The notes below the pieces were generated by a model. The model was not told the origin of the DNA, did not search any database, and was given only the letters and a program-made list of their open reading frames with translations. From contig JAAVDH010000024.1 of assembly GCA_014801865.1 (NCBI GenBank), positions 1-46,539 on the forward strand: a stretch of DNA of 46,539 bases, written 5' to 3'. Position numbers and translations under genes: made by a program. The stretch's first letter is position 1. Every line of letters starts with the position of its first letter. The stretch is from Bacteroides sp. (GTDB taxonomy: Bacteria; Bacteroidota; Bacteroidia; Bacteroidales; Muribaculaceae). This document shows, piece after piece, positions 7,818-14,946 of the stretch.

Positions 7818-9022
7818 GACTGTTCGCTAACCTGAGGATACATCTTTTTATAATACTCCTTATATGCCTCTGAGGTGACATCATCGGTCCACTCACAGTT
7901 GTCGAGATACCACCTTACGGTCTTCTCAATACCCTCGGTGAAGGGAGTCTCAGGATACCATCCGAGTTCGGAAGCAATCTTCGAGGGGTCTATGGCATAG
8001 CGGCGATCATGTCCGGGACGGTCAGTAACGTATGTTATCAGATCGCGGCTTACGGCGCTGCGGTCGCAGTGAAGCACACTGCCATATCGCTGTGGCTCGC
8101 TGTCGATGAGTCGACCTATCACATCTATTATAGTGGAGACAATGGTGATGTTTTCTTCCTCATTAAAGCCTCCTATATTATATACTTCTCCCACGCGACC
8201 CTGAGCAAGCACCATATCTATAGCCTTGCAATGGTCGTCGACGTAGAGCCAGTCGCGCACGTTGCGTCCGTCGCCGTAAACTGGGAGCTTCTTTCCGTGG
8301 AGCACATTATTTATAACGAGCGGTATCAGTTTCTCGGGAAACTGATACGGGCCGTAGTTATTGCTGCATCGTGTGATATTGACAGGGAGTCCGTAGGTAT
8401 GCCAATAGGCATCTACCATCAGATCGGCGCTCGTCTTGGCGGCCGAATAAGGCGACCGTGGAGCCAGAGGTGTGACTTCGGTGAAGAATCCATCACCGAA
8501 ACATTTCAGCTCACCGCGTCCTTCAATCACCTTCTCGACTTCATCGGTAAGAGGCGGACGCTGAGCCTCGGCGAAATCCTTCGGAAGCGAACCGTAGACT
8601 TCATCGGTAGATATCTGCAGATAACGTTTACCAGGCCGATAGTGAGGACGTCCGGAATCATCGCTACCATCAAGCCATGCCTGCCGACAACATTCGAGCA
8701 GACACTGTGTGCCTATGACATTCGTATCAAGAAATACCCTCGGGTTGTGTATGCTGCGGTCTACGTGAGTCTCAGCAGCAAAGTTGACCACAAAGTCAGG
8801 GTCATGCTCTTCAAGAATACGGCTTACACACTCGCTATCGCATATATTACCGCGCACGAACGTCACCCTCCCCTGCTGTATCTCCTCAGAGATAGAGGCG
8901 AGATTGCCGGCGTAAGTCAGCGCGTCAAGCACTATGATGCGGGCATCACTATGCTTGCGAAGGACATACTTCACAAAATTTGCACCGATAAAACCGGCTC
9001 CACCCGTCACAAGATACCTCAT
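7814..9022 (-). CDS. rfbB: dTDP-glucose 4,6-dehydratase
   Basis: RfbB (RmlB) converts dTDP-glucose to dTDP-4-keto-6-deoxyglucose. It is an extended short-chain dehydrogenase: GGAGFIG (7-13) binds NAD, STDEVYG holds the catalytic Thr-Asp-Glu, and SPYSAAK holds the Tyr-Lys pair. At 402 residues it is longer than the 350-360 of E. coli RmlB, mainly from an insertion of about 30 residues between TDEVYGSL and the FTEVTPLAP segment, also seen in other Bacteroidetes and clostridial enzymes. First gene of the deoxysugar run; a terminator-like hairpin lies in its leader. Confidence 0.97.
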   Translation of the reverse strand: MRYLVTGGAGFIGANFVKYVLRKHSDARIIVLDALTYAGNLASISEEIQQGRVTFVRGNICDSECVSRILEEHDPDFVVNFAAETHVDRSIHNPRVFLDTNVIGTQCLLECCRQAWLDGSDDSGRPHYRPGKRYLQISTDEVYGSLPKDFAEAQRPPLTDEVEKVIEGRGELKCFGDGFFTEVTPLAPRSPYSAAKTSADLMVDAYWHTYGLPVNITRCSNNYGPYQFPEKLIPLVINNVLHGKKLPVYGDGRNVRDWLYVDDHCKAIDMVLAQGRVGEVYNIGGFNEEENITIVSTIIDVIGRLIDSEPQRYGSVLHCDRSAVSRDLITYVTDRPGHDRRYAIDPSKIASELGWYPETPFTEGIEKTVRWYLDNCEWTDDVTSEAYKEYYKKMYPQVSEQS

Positions 9023-9066
9023 TGGCGCTCTACTTTAGATTTTTTTCAAATATTTTTCACACTCAG

Positions 9067-9094
9067 AAAAACGCCTCTCAGGCTACTGTGAGGC
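9067..9094 (-). terminator. Terminator-like hairpin in the rfbB leader (candidate attenuator)
   Basis: On the minus strand GCCTCACAG (9094-9086) pairs with CTGAGAGGC (9081-9073), one mismatch, four-base loop, followed by GTTTTT. No gene on this strand ends upstream of it: the preceding gene (OmpA) is divergent. It lies between the putative rfbB promoter and start codon, so it could end transcription before the operon unless bypassed. Confidence 0.55.
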
Positions 9095-9104
9095 CATTTC
9101 AGTG

Positions 9105-9112
9105 CAAATATA
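9105..9112 (-). promoter_or_regulatory. rfbB: Putative rfbB operon promoter (-7 element TATATTTG)
   Basis: TATATTTG on the minus strand fits the Bacteroidetes -7 consensus TAnnTTTG and lies 83 bases before the rfbB ATG. No good TTTG -33 box is found at the usual spacing, so confidence is moderate. Confidence 0.5.
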
Positions 9113-9306
9113 GCGATTTTATTTTTCAAAAAACACATTTTTTTTAACTCTTCACTCAACACTTTCGCGAGTGGTGATGTTATAATAGTGAATCCGGCAA
9201 ACAACCCGGGTCACTAAGTAAATTTCAATTAACCGCTAAGCTAATTTAAAAGTTCGTCATTAAATTATCTAAGCCTCGATTTTAAAAACTTTAAAACTCT
9301 ACAGAA

Positions 9307-10446
9307 ATGAAAAAGATTGCTTTAATCGCTCTCATCGCAGCCGCAGGTGCTATGAATGCTCAGGCTGAAAAGGTTGCTTATTGGAACCCCTCATTTGGTC
9401 AGAACTGGTCGTTAGGTGTTGACGGCGGTGTTACCACTCCTCTTCACGGACATGCCTTCTTCGGCTCAATGCGCGGCGCAGCCGGCCTCCACTTACAGAA
9501 ACAGCTCACTCCTACATTCGCCCTTGGCGTAGAAGGAATCGCATCATTCAATACCTCTTCATGGGGTGGTGTTAAATCATCAACCGTAGTTGACAACACC
9601 TATGTAGGCGCGTATGGCGCAGTTAACCTCTTCAACCTCTTCGGAGGCTATCAGGGTAAGTTTCGTCCCTTCGATATTGAAGCCGTAGCAGGTGCCGGCT
9701 GGGGTCACGACTACTACAACGACGCCGTAGGTAAGGACCACAACTACTTCGCAACAAAGGCCGGCCTTAACTTCAACTTCCGTCCCAGCGAAAAGGTGAC
9801 CATCTCAATCAAGCCGAGTGTAGTATATGATATGAGCGATGCCCGTATCTCACAGACTTCCGCCGGCTACAATATCAACAATGCAAGATTTGACTGCATG
9901 GTAGGTGTAACATATAACTTCGGTGGTTCAGGCTTCGACGCCGTGACTCCCTACAATCAGGCTGAAGTTGACGCCCTCAATGCACGTATCAATGACCTCC
10001 GCGTAGAAAATGACGCCGCTGTAGCAGCCCTCGCCGCTTCACAGGCTCAGAGCGCAGCTCTTGCCGCTGATCTGGCCGCTTGTCAGAATCGCAAACCCAC
10101 TGTGGTGAAGGAAGTGACCAACAACCTTAACAGCGTACGCTACGTATTCTACAAAGTAGGCTCTTCAAAGATTACCGCTGACCAGCAGCCTAACATCGAA
10201 ATGATTGCCGCTTACCTCAAGAAGCATCCCAAATCGAAGGTAGTTGTCAAGGGTTATGCCTCACCCGAAGGTAACCTCGACTTCAACATCAAGCTTGCTG
10301 CCGCTCGCGCCGAATCAGTAAAGACCGAGCTCGTTAAGAAGTATGGCATCTCTGAATCACGCATCACCGCTGAAGGTGAAGGTATCGGTAAGATGTTCAC
10401 TGAAGAATCTTGGAATCGTGTTTCAATCTGCACAATCGAGGAATAA
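9307..10446 (+). CDS. OmpA-family outer-membrane porin
   Basis: The 379-residue protein has a cleavable signal peptide (1-20, ending NAQA), an N-terminal beta-barrel (about 22-215) rich in alternating aromatic residues, a coiled-coil linker rich in Ala, Gln and Leu (about 220-265), and a C-terminal OmpA peptidoglycan-binding domain (about 275-379). Conserved features of the last domain are FYKVGSSKIT, VKGYASPEGNLDFN and AAARAESV. It ties the outer membrane to the cell wall and is probably a major porin. The codon choice (GCC, CTC, AAG) suggests high expression. It stands alone, divergent from rfbB, with a strong terminator. Confidence 0.93.
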   Translation: MKKIALIALIAAAGAMNAQAEKVAYWNPSFGQNWSLGVDGGVTTPLHGHAFFGSMRGAAGLHLQKQLTPTFALGVEGIASFNTSSWGGVKSSTVVDNTYVGAYGAVNLFNLFGGYQGKFRPFDIEAVAGAGWGHDYYNDAVGKDHNYFATKAGLNFNFRPSEKVTISIKPSVVYDMSDARISQTSAGYNINNARFDCMVGVTYNFGGSGFDAVTPYNQAEVDALNARINDLRVENDAAVAALAASQAQSAALAADLAACQNRKPTVVKEVTNNLNSVRYVFYKVGSSKITADQQPNIEMIAAYLKKHPKSKVVVKGYASPEGNLDFNIKLAAARAESVKTELVKKYGISESRITAEGEGIGKMFTEESWNRVSICTIEE

Positions 10447-10482
10447 TTCAACGATTAATTAGATTTACTTATAATCACCCCC

Positions 10483-10517
10483 AAGGCGGTGCGCCAGAAA
10501 TGGCACACCGCCTTTTT
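10483..10517 (+). terminator. Rho-independent terminator after the OmpA gene
   Basis: AAGGCGGTGCGCCA (10483-10496) pairs with TGGCACACCGCCTT (10501-10514) with a GAAA loop, followed by a T-rich tail. One internal mismatch. Confidence 0.9.
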
Positions 10518-10593
10518 CTTTGTTTCGTCTTACGAAAGTCAATAAAAAAATGGCCGTGAATCATGATCCTGACTCACGGCCTAAATATATAAG

Positions 10594-10665
10594 TATCCCC
10601 GTGGGGAGTCGAACCCCAATCGTTGGAACCGGAATCCAATATTCTATCCATTGAACTACGGAGAC
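10594..10665 (-). tRNA. tRNA-Arg (anticodon CCG)
   Basis: The minus strand folds into a full cloverleaf of 72 bases: acceptor GTCTCCG / CGGGGAT, D stem GTTC / GAAT, anticodon stem TTGGA / TCCAA around loop TTCCGGT with anticodon CCG, a four-base variable loop CGAT, and T stem TGGGG / CCCCA around TTCGACT. The discriminator is A at 10594 and CCA is not encoded. It reads the CGG arginine codon. Confidence 0.95.
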
Positions 10666-10678
10666 ATTATGCTGTGCA

Positions 10679-10710
10679 CAAAGTTACTCAATTTTTATCT
10701 ACCCGCCAAA
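10679..10710 (-). promoter_or_regulatory. Promoter of tRNA-Arg (TTTG, 20 bases, TAACTTTG)
   Basis: On the minus strand TTTG (10710-10707) and TAACTTTG (10686-10679) are separated by 20 bases, matching the Bacteroidetes sigma factor consensus. The predicted start lies about seven bases before the mature tRNA. Confidence 0.75.
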
Positions 10711-11266
10711 TAGATAGAGAGTGATGTCGAAAGTGATGGAGGAAGTGAGAAAGAGGAAGTGACATATTGAAACATACCAATAGAGAATTCCTGTTGTCGC
10801 ATTACACTATTAATAAGATATGAAAAAACTAAACGCGCCAGTCAGTCGCTAATTTTAGCGTATTACTGACTGAAAGGATGTGACGGGGACATGCTGAGGA
10901 AGTGAAACAACGAGCGAAGGTCACCGATGTCGGATGGGTATCGGGGATATGATAGAAAACTCTTGCTATAACTTCGGTGTAATTTGAATGACTAATATGT
11001 GTGGTCATTACATGCAACGTCAAAATCATCGTCCATAACTCCGTCGCTCCGCGACTCATCTTAGGACGGGGAGGGGTGGATATATAGGACATCGTATGGT
11101 CGTGCACGGTTTCATGTCTTTCCCGCACTCTGCTATACGTAGTGAAGGTGTGTGTCAAAATTAGGTTTACAGCTCTCAAAGGAGGCACACTTCCTCTGGG
11201 GTGTGCCGGAGGAAACTTAATTACGACACGCCCTCTTTTCGGACGGATACATAGAGATTAATGAAA
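10711..11266. other. Gene-free stretch with structured inverted repeats
   Basis: Apart from the tRNA promoter, the roughly 670 bases between the tRNA and tonB hold no convincing gene. A minus-strand open frame of 119 codons (10829-11188) has no recognisable domain and unlike codon use. Two folded elements are present: a nested hairpin at 10839-10872 (CAGTCAGT / ACTGACTG around CGCTAA / TTAGCG) and a long two-part stem at 11152-11229. The tonB terminator closes the region. It could hold a small RNA or decayed mobile DNA. Confidence 0.5.
11152..11229. repeat. Long imperfect inverted repeat with an inner perfect stem
   Basis: Outer arms of 17 bases (11152-11168 and 11213-11229) match at 14 positions, one further position being a possible G-U pair. 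An inner perfect 7-bp stem GGCACAC (11184-11190) / GTGTGCC (11201-11207) sits inside. No T run follows either arm, so a simple terminator is unlikely. Confidence 0.7.
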
Positions 11267-11300
11267 AAGGACCTTGTGTCAGAGTCTGACACAAGGCCTT
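11267..11300 (-). terminator. Rho-independent terminator after tonB
   Basis: Inverted repeat CCTTGTGTCAGA / TCTGACACAAGG; on the minus strand the stem continues into GTCCTTTTTC. It lies about 45 bases past the tonB stop. The plus strand also has a T run a little further on, so it may act in both directions. Confidence 0.85.
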
Positions 11301-11340
11301 AAGAGTGTTTTTTATCTGGGTGGGTAAAACCTGCTGAGGT

Positions 11341-12192
11341 TTATACGCCCTGGAGACGGAAGGTGATGGGAAGGGTATACCATACGTTCACAGCGTGACC
11401 GTTCATCTTACCGGGAACGAAGTTCGGGAGTGACTTCACTACGCGAACAGCTTCCTTATCAAGGTCGGGGTCCTTTGAACGTACTACCTTAACTTCACCC
11501 ACGGCACCGGTCTTGGTTACAACGAACTGTACCACTACCTTACCCTGAATGTTGTTTTCCTGAGCAACGGCCGGATAGCGGATGTGCTCTGCTACGTACT
11601 TGAGCAGGGCAGCTTCACCACCGGGGAACTGGGGCTGCTGTTCTACGACTGTGAATACCTGATTGTCTTCAACAGGCGCGGTCTTTTCTTCTACGACCAC
11701 AACTTCCTTATGTTCCTGAGCATTGATGATGTCGTCGACACCACGGTCCTCATTGACCTGACCTACGGCACGGTCATCCTGTTGGATTTCATCCTGTGAC
11801 TTGATTTCTTCGTCAACCTGATTATCCTCTACGATGGCTACCTCGGTCATCTTAACAGTGTTAAGAAGTTCTTCCTTGATCACTTCGGGCTTCTGCTCTT
11901 CGATGCGCTGGGGCTCTTCCTCCTCTGCTTCTTCCTCGGGTGCTTCGGTCACCATTTCTACCATAGCCTGCTCGGTCTGGTCTTCAGGACGAGCCTCTAC
12001 GGACTGGATCACGGTGTTTACGAGGAAGGCGAGTGCGAATACAAGGGCGATGATGACAACTACGACAATCATAGCCTTATTGTGGCGACCGTTTGACTGC
12101 TTACGTATTTCGTAAGCGCCATATTCTTTGTTTTTGCCTTCAAAAACTATATCGCGCCACTCTTTTGATGAAAGATCTACATCTTTTGCCAT
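11341..12192 (-). CDS. tonB: Energy transducer TonB
   Basis: TonB carries proton-motive energy from ExbB/ExbD to TonB-dependent outer-membrane receptors. The 283-residue protein has a cytoplasmic N-terminus with the Bacteroidetes-typical pattern EWRDIVFEGKNKEYGAYEIR (11-30), one membrane helix (about 41-63), a long periplasmic linker that is acidic (Glu, Asp, Gln) rather than the Pro-Lys linker of proteobacteria, and a C-terminal TonB domain (about 185-283) with QPQFPGGEAALLKYV and the closing YTLPITFRLQ. It is the last gene of exbB-exbD-exbD-tonB, 42 bases after the second exbD. Confidence 0.93.
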   Translation of the reverse strand: MAKDVDLSSKEWRDIVFEGKNKEYGAYEIRKQSNGRHNKAMIVVVVIIALVFALAFLVNTVIQSVEARPEDQTEQAMVEMVTEAPEEEAEEEEPQRIEEQKPEVIKEELLNTVKMTEVAIVEDNQVDEEIKSQDEIQQDDRAVGQVNEDRGVDDIINAQEHKEVVVVEEKTAPVEDNQVFTVVEQQPQFPGGEAALLKYVAEHIRYPAVAQENNIQGKVVVQFVVTKTGAVGEVKVVRSKDPDLDKEAVRVVKSLPNFVPGKMNGHAVNVWYTLPITFRLQGV

Positions 12193-12234
12193 TTTTCTTA
12201 AGCGTTTAAAGGGTTAATTATCTTACATCAAAAA

Positions 12235-12975
12235 TTACTTATGTCTACGAGTGTATGCCTCAATCATCATGGAGTCTGTATGATTGATGTTGTCGATCTG
12301 ATAACGAGAGATCTGATTGATCTGCATCTCGTCAAGTGCTCCGATCAGGCTTTCCCAAGAAGCCTCGGGAGTAGCCTTAATCACAACTACAGGACGTGTG
12401 AGAGTAGAGTCGTTACGGATTTCGCGAGCCTTAACCTGATAGATACTGTCGTTCTTATCCTTGTTGGGGGCGAATTCTTTGTTACGCCACTGCTTCTTGA
12501 GAACGTCAATCTTCTCAAGCACCTGCTTGTTGCGGTTGTGGAGGATCTTACGGATACCACGCTGAATTGAGCCGTCGTTGCCCTGGAAAGTCTCCTTCTG
12601 GAGGTTTGAATCCTCGGCAACGCCATCATTATCGTCATCAACGATCATGGGCTGACCTTCAAAGTAGTATACTATGTTCAAGGGGTTACCGTTTTCGTCA
12701 CGCTTGATTTCGCCTTTTTCGTTGCGTTCGGTGGTGACGATGAGGGTAATGGCCTCTGACTCTTTTGCCTTATTCATGTCCTGCTGTTCAACCTTCTCAT
12801 TGGTGGGGAGGGTGATCTGCAGGGTCTGTGACTTAATCATGGTAGTACACAGCATGAAGAAGGTGATCAGAAGCATGTTCATATCCACCATGGGGGTAAA
12901 GTCCACGTGGATTGACATCTTTTTCTGGGCGCCTTTTTTCTTCTTTCCGCCGTCGGATTGTTCAATCTGTGCCAT
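12235..12975 (-). CDS. ExbD/TolR-family biopolymer transport protein (second copy)
   Basis: ExbD subunits sit in the ExbB channel and use the proton gradient. One membrane helix (about 27-47) holds the conserved aspartate D31 in TPMVDMNMLLITFFM, equivalent to the essential Asp of E. coli ExbD. At 246 residues it is far longer than the 140 of E. coli: the periplasmic part carries extra segments, including a DDDNDGVAED stretch (113-122) that looks like a calcium-binding thrombospondin-3 or EF-hand loop. The C-terminal alpha/beta domain (about 195-246, VVVIKATPEASWESLIGALDEM) is standard. It starts six bases after the preceding exbD. Confidence 0.92.
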   Translation of the reverse strand: MAQIEQSDGGKKKKGAQKKMSIHVDFTPMVDMNMLLITFFMLCTTMIKSQTLQITLPTNEKVEQQDMNKAKESEAITLIVTTERNEKGEIKRDENGNPLNIVYYFEGQPMIVDDDNDGVAEDSNLQKETFQGNDGSIQRGIRKILHNRNKQVLEKIDVLKKQWRNKEFAPNKDKNDSIYQVKAREIRNDSTLTRPVVVIKATPEASWESLIGALDEMQINQISRYQIDNINHTDSMMIEAYTRRHK

Positions 12976-12981
12976 AAATGA

Positions 12982-13698
12982 TTAGTCTTGTTCGGTTTTA
13001 AGAGCAGTCATGAGACTGAAACGGTTCATTTTCAGAGTCTGGAGATTATCAAGCACGTGGTGTACGGTGCTGTAGGGAGTGCCGCGGTCGGCCTTCACTG
13101 CAATACCTTCACCCTTCTTCATGGCAGCCTGGAGGTTGTCATTGCCTGAGCTATAGATAGCACGCATCCAAATCTGGAATTCGTTGGGAGTCTCAAGGTT
13201 CTTGTTGTCGTCGATGGGTATACCTACGTCAGCGCGGCTCATATCTGAAATCACCTTATCCTGTTCAGTCTGCGAGAGATTGAGGAAGGTAGGCAGAGCG
13301 GCCATAGGCACACCAAACATGTTCATCTTTGAGAACGTCTCAAGGTCCTTTTGCGAGAGTTCTACTTTCTTACCGGGGTGGAGCCTGTTGTATTCAGCGA
13401 CAGCCTTCTGGAGCACTTCCATTCGGATAGCTTCTGAGCCCCAGGTGTCTTTGTTTTCAGGATCTGCATCACCGGCGATGGAGATGAATACTTTTCCTTC
13501 GGGGCTTACGAGGATGGTAGCCACGTTAGCTGTGGGCACCTTTACCTCTGATACAGAGGAGGGGGTGATTACCGTCACAGGTTCCTTCTGAAGGAAAGTA
13601 GATGTCAACATGAAGAAAGTAAGCAAAAGAACCGTCACGTCACTCATCGCGGTCATATCGATGAGCGTTGACTTTCTTTTAATTTTTACTTTTCCCAT
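12982..13698 (-). CDS. ExbD/TolR-family biopolymer transport protein (first copy)
   Basis: The 238-residue protein has one N-terminal membrane helix (about 15-33) with the conserved aspartate D20 in AMSDVTVLLLTFFM. As in its neighbour, the periplasmic domain is enlarged compared with E. coli ExbD; a helical insertion (about 75-150) lies between the linker and the C-terminal fold ending in VLDNLQTLKMNRFSLMTALK. Two non-identical ExbD genes in tandem are common in Bacteroidetes and suggest a mixed ExbD dimer in the ExbB pentamer. It lies 49 bases after exbB. Confidence 0.92.
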   Translation of the reverse strand: MGKVKIKRKSTLIDMTAMSDVTVLLLTFFMLTSTFLQKEPVTVITPSSVSEVKVPTANVATILVSPEGKVFISIAGDADPENKDTWGSEAIRMEVLQKAVAEYNRLHPGKKVELSQKDLETFSKMNMFGVPMAALPTFLNLSQTEQDKVISDMSRADVGIPIDDNKNLETPNEFQIWMRAIYSSGNDNLQAAMKKGEGIAVKADRGTPYSTVHHVLDNLQTLKMNRFSLMTALKTEQD

Positions 13699-13747
13699 TA
13701 TATTACGGTTGACTTATCGAGGTTGATACTATTTGTAATATGTGGGA

Positions 13748-14581
13748 TTAGTGTGTAGCTGCGAAAGTCTGCACGATTGAGAAACCGATCTCGTCGATAG
13801 CGTAGGTGAGGTTGTCAATCTTGTTGGTGTAGTAGTTGTAAGAGATTACAGCGAAAGCACCGGTTGCGATACCGAAGGCGGTGTTGATAAGAGCCTCAGA
13901 GATACCGGTTGACAGCTCGGTTGAGTCGGGAGCACCTGACTGAGCGAGGGCCTGGAATGATTTGATCATACCCATTACAGTACCGAGAAGACCTACGAGA
14001 GTACCGAGAGTGGTGAGGGTAGCAACGATGGGGAGGTTCTGCTGAAGAGCGGGCATTTCGAGAGCGGTAGCTTCTTCAACTTCCTTCTGGAGGGTAGCGA
14101 CCTTCTGTTCCTTGGTGAGGACGGTGTTCTTGTCCATTTCTTCGTAGCGGATGAGAGCAGAGCTAACAACAGCAGCTACAGAACCCTGCTGGGTCTTGCA
14201 GAGCTTGAGGGCGCCCTGGATATCATTCTTAACGAGGCACTTCTTAACCTCAGCAACGAACTTGGTGATGTTGCCTTTACCCTTAGCGCTCTTGAGGGCG
14301 ATGTAACGTTCTACAGAAAGTACGATAACGGTGAGGAAGAGGGTCTGAAGAATAGGCACGATGAAACCGCCTTTGTAGATAGTACCCCAGAGGTCGATGG
14401 GATGACCTTCTTCAAAGTGTGATTCGTGGCCGAACCAGAAGATGAAGAGGCATACAGCTACAACGAAGCAAGCGAGGATAACGAAGAAGGCATTCTTGAT
14501 ACCGGAAACCTTACTTTCGGTTCTGTTTGAGTTCACGGTAGCCTTTCCAGGCTGTACGGGATTGGGCTTTTGAGCTTCCAT
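13748..14581 (-). CDS. exbB: ExbB/TolQ/MotA proton channel protein
   Basis: ExbB forms the pentameric proton channel that houses ExbD. The 277-residue protein has membrane helices at about 30-50, 72-92, 185-207 and 225-250. The family signature lies in the last two: LPIVATLTTLGTLVGLLGTV and the GISEALINTAFGIATGAFAV stretch. The cytoplasmic loop between helices (about 95-180) includes the usual helical segment. First gene of the operon, with a well-formed promoter about 165 bases upstream. Confidence 0.93.
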   Translation of the reverse strand: MEAQKPNPVQPGKATVNSNRTESKVSGIKNAFFVILACFVVAVCLFIFWFGHESHFEEGHPIDLWGTIYKGGFIVPILQTLFLTVIVLSVERYIALKSAKGKGNITKFVAEVKKCLVKNDIQGALKLCKTQQGSVAAVVSSALIRYEEMDKNTVLTKEQKVATLQKEVEEATALEMPALQQNLPIVATLTTLGTLVGLLGTVMGMIKSFQALAQSGAPDSTELSTGISEALINTAFGIATGAFAVISYNYYTNKIDNLTYAIDEIGFSIVQTFAATH

Positions 14582-14752
14582 AATTGATAATTACTAAGAA
14601 TTTAAGTTTTTAGAATGGTTATTAGTTATTGATATTTCGTTTTGTTATGATTGATATTTATTATACTACAAATCATGATGGTATAGATGTACAGTATCGT
14701 CTGCTGATTGGTTAAGACGGACGTAAACGCACATTTTGGGCCAACAGTTCTG

Positions 14753-14783
14753 CAAATGTAGAGTTTATTTTTTATCTGTCAAA
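14753..14783 (-). promoter_or_regulatory. Promoter of the exbB-exbD-exbD-tonB operon
   Basis: Minus-strand TTTG (14783-14780), a 19-base spacer and TACATTTG (14760-14753) match the Bacteroidetes promoter consensus closely. Confidence 0.8.
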
Positions 14784-14899
14784 TTTTTTAAGGTCAAATT
14801 TTTCTCTACGGCCCTTTTTAAGGAAATCTTTGAGGTAATTACAGAGACGTTCACTCTTTTTTTAATAATTGGGACTACGCATATGTGGAGAATATTAAA

Positions 14900-14907
14900 T
14901 AACTTTG
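14900..14907 (+). promoter_or_regulatory. nqrA: nqr operon promoter (-7 element TAACTTTG)
   Basis: TAACTTTG matches TAnnTTTG and lies 40 bases before the nqrA ATG at 14947. No clear TTTG is seen at -33. Its place rules out an earlier upstream start at 14905, which would lie within the promoter. Confidence 0.65.
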
Positions 14908-14946
14908 CACTTGTTAAAAAAGGTAACTTCAACACCATTCATTCAC

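Larger units (their letters stand above)
14582..14946. other. Divergent promoter region between exbB and nqrA
   Basis: These 365 AT-rich bases contain no gene. On the minus side lies the exbB promoter and a leader of about 165 bases. On the plus side lies the nqrA promoter and a leader of about 35 bases. Confidence 0.8.

Noticed and set aside
8009-9091. Plus-strand open frame of 360 codons opposite rfbB
   Set aside because: rfbB on the other strand has intact family motifs; this frame has none.
10719-10762. Repeated AAGTGA hexamers near the tRNA gene
   Set aside because: Spacing is irregular and the region is purine-rich; likely chance.
10829-11188. Minus-strand open frame of 119 codons
   Set aside because: No recognisable domain, codon use unlike the neighbours, no promoter, and it covers two inverted repeats; most likely non-coding.
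14905-14946. Earlier ATG for nqrA
   Set aside because: It lies within the promoter -7 element and homologues start at the ATG at 14947.
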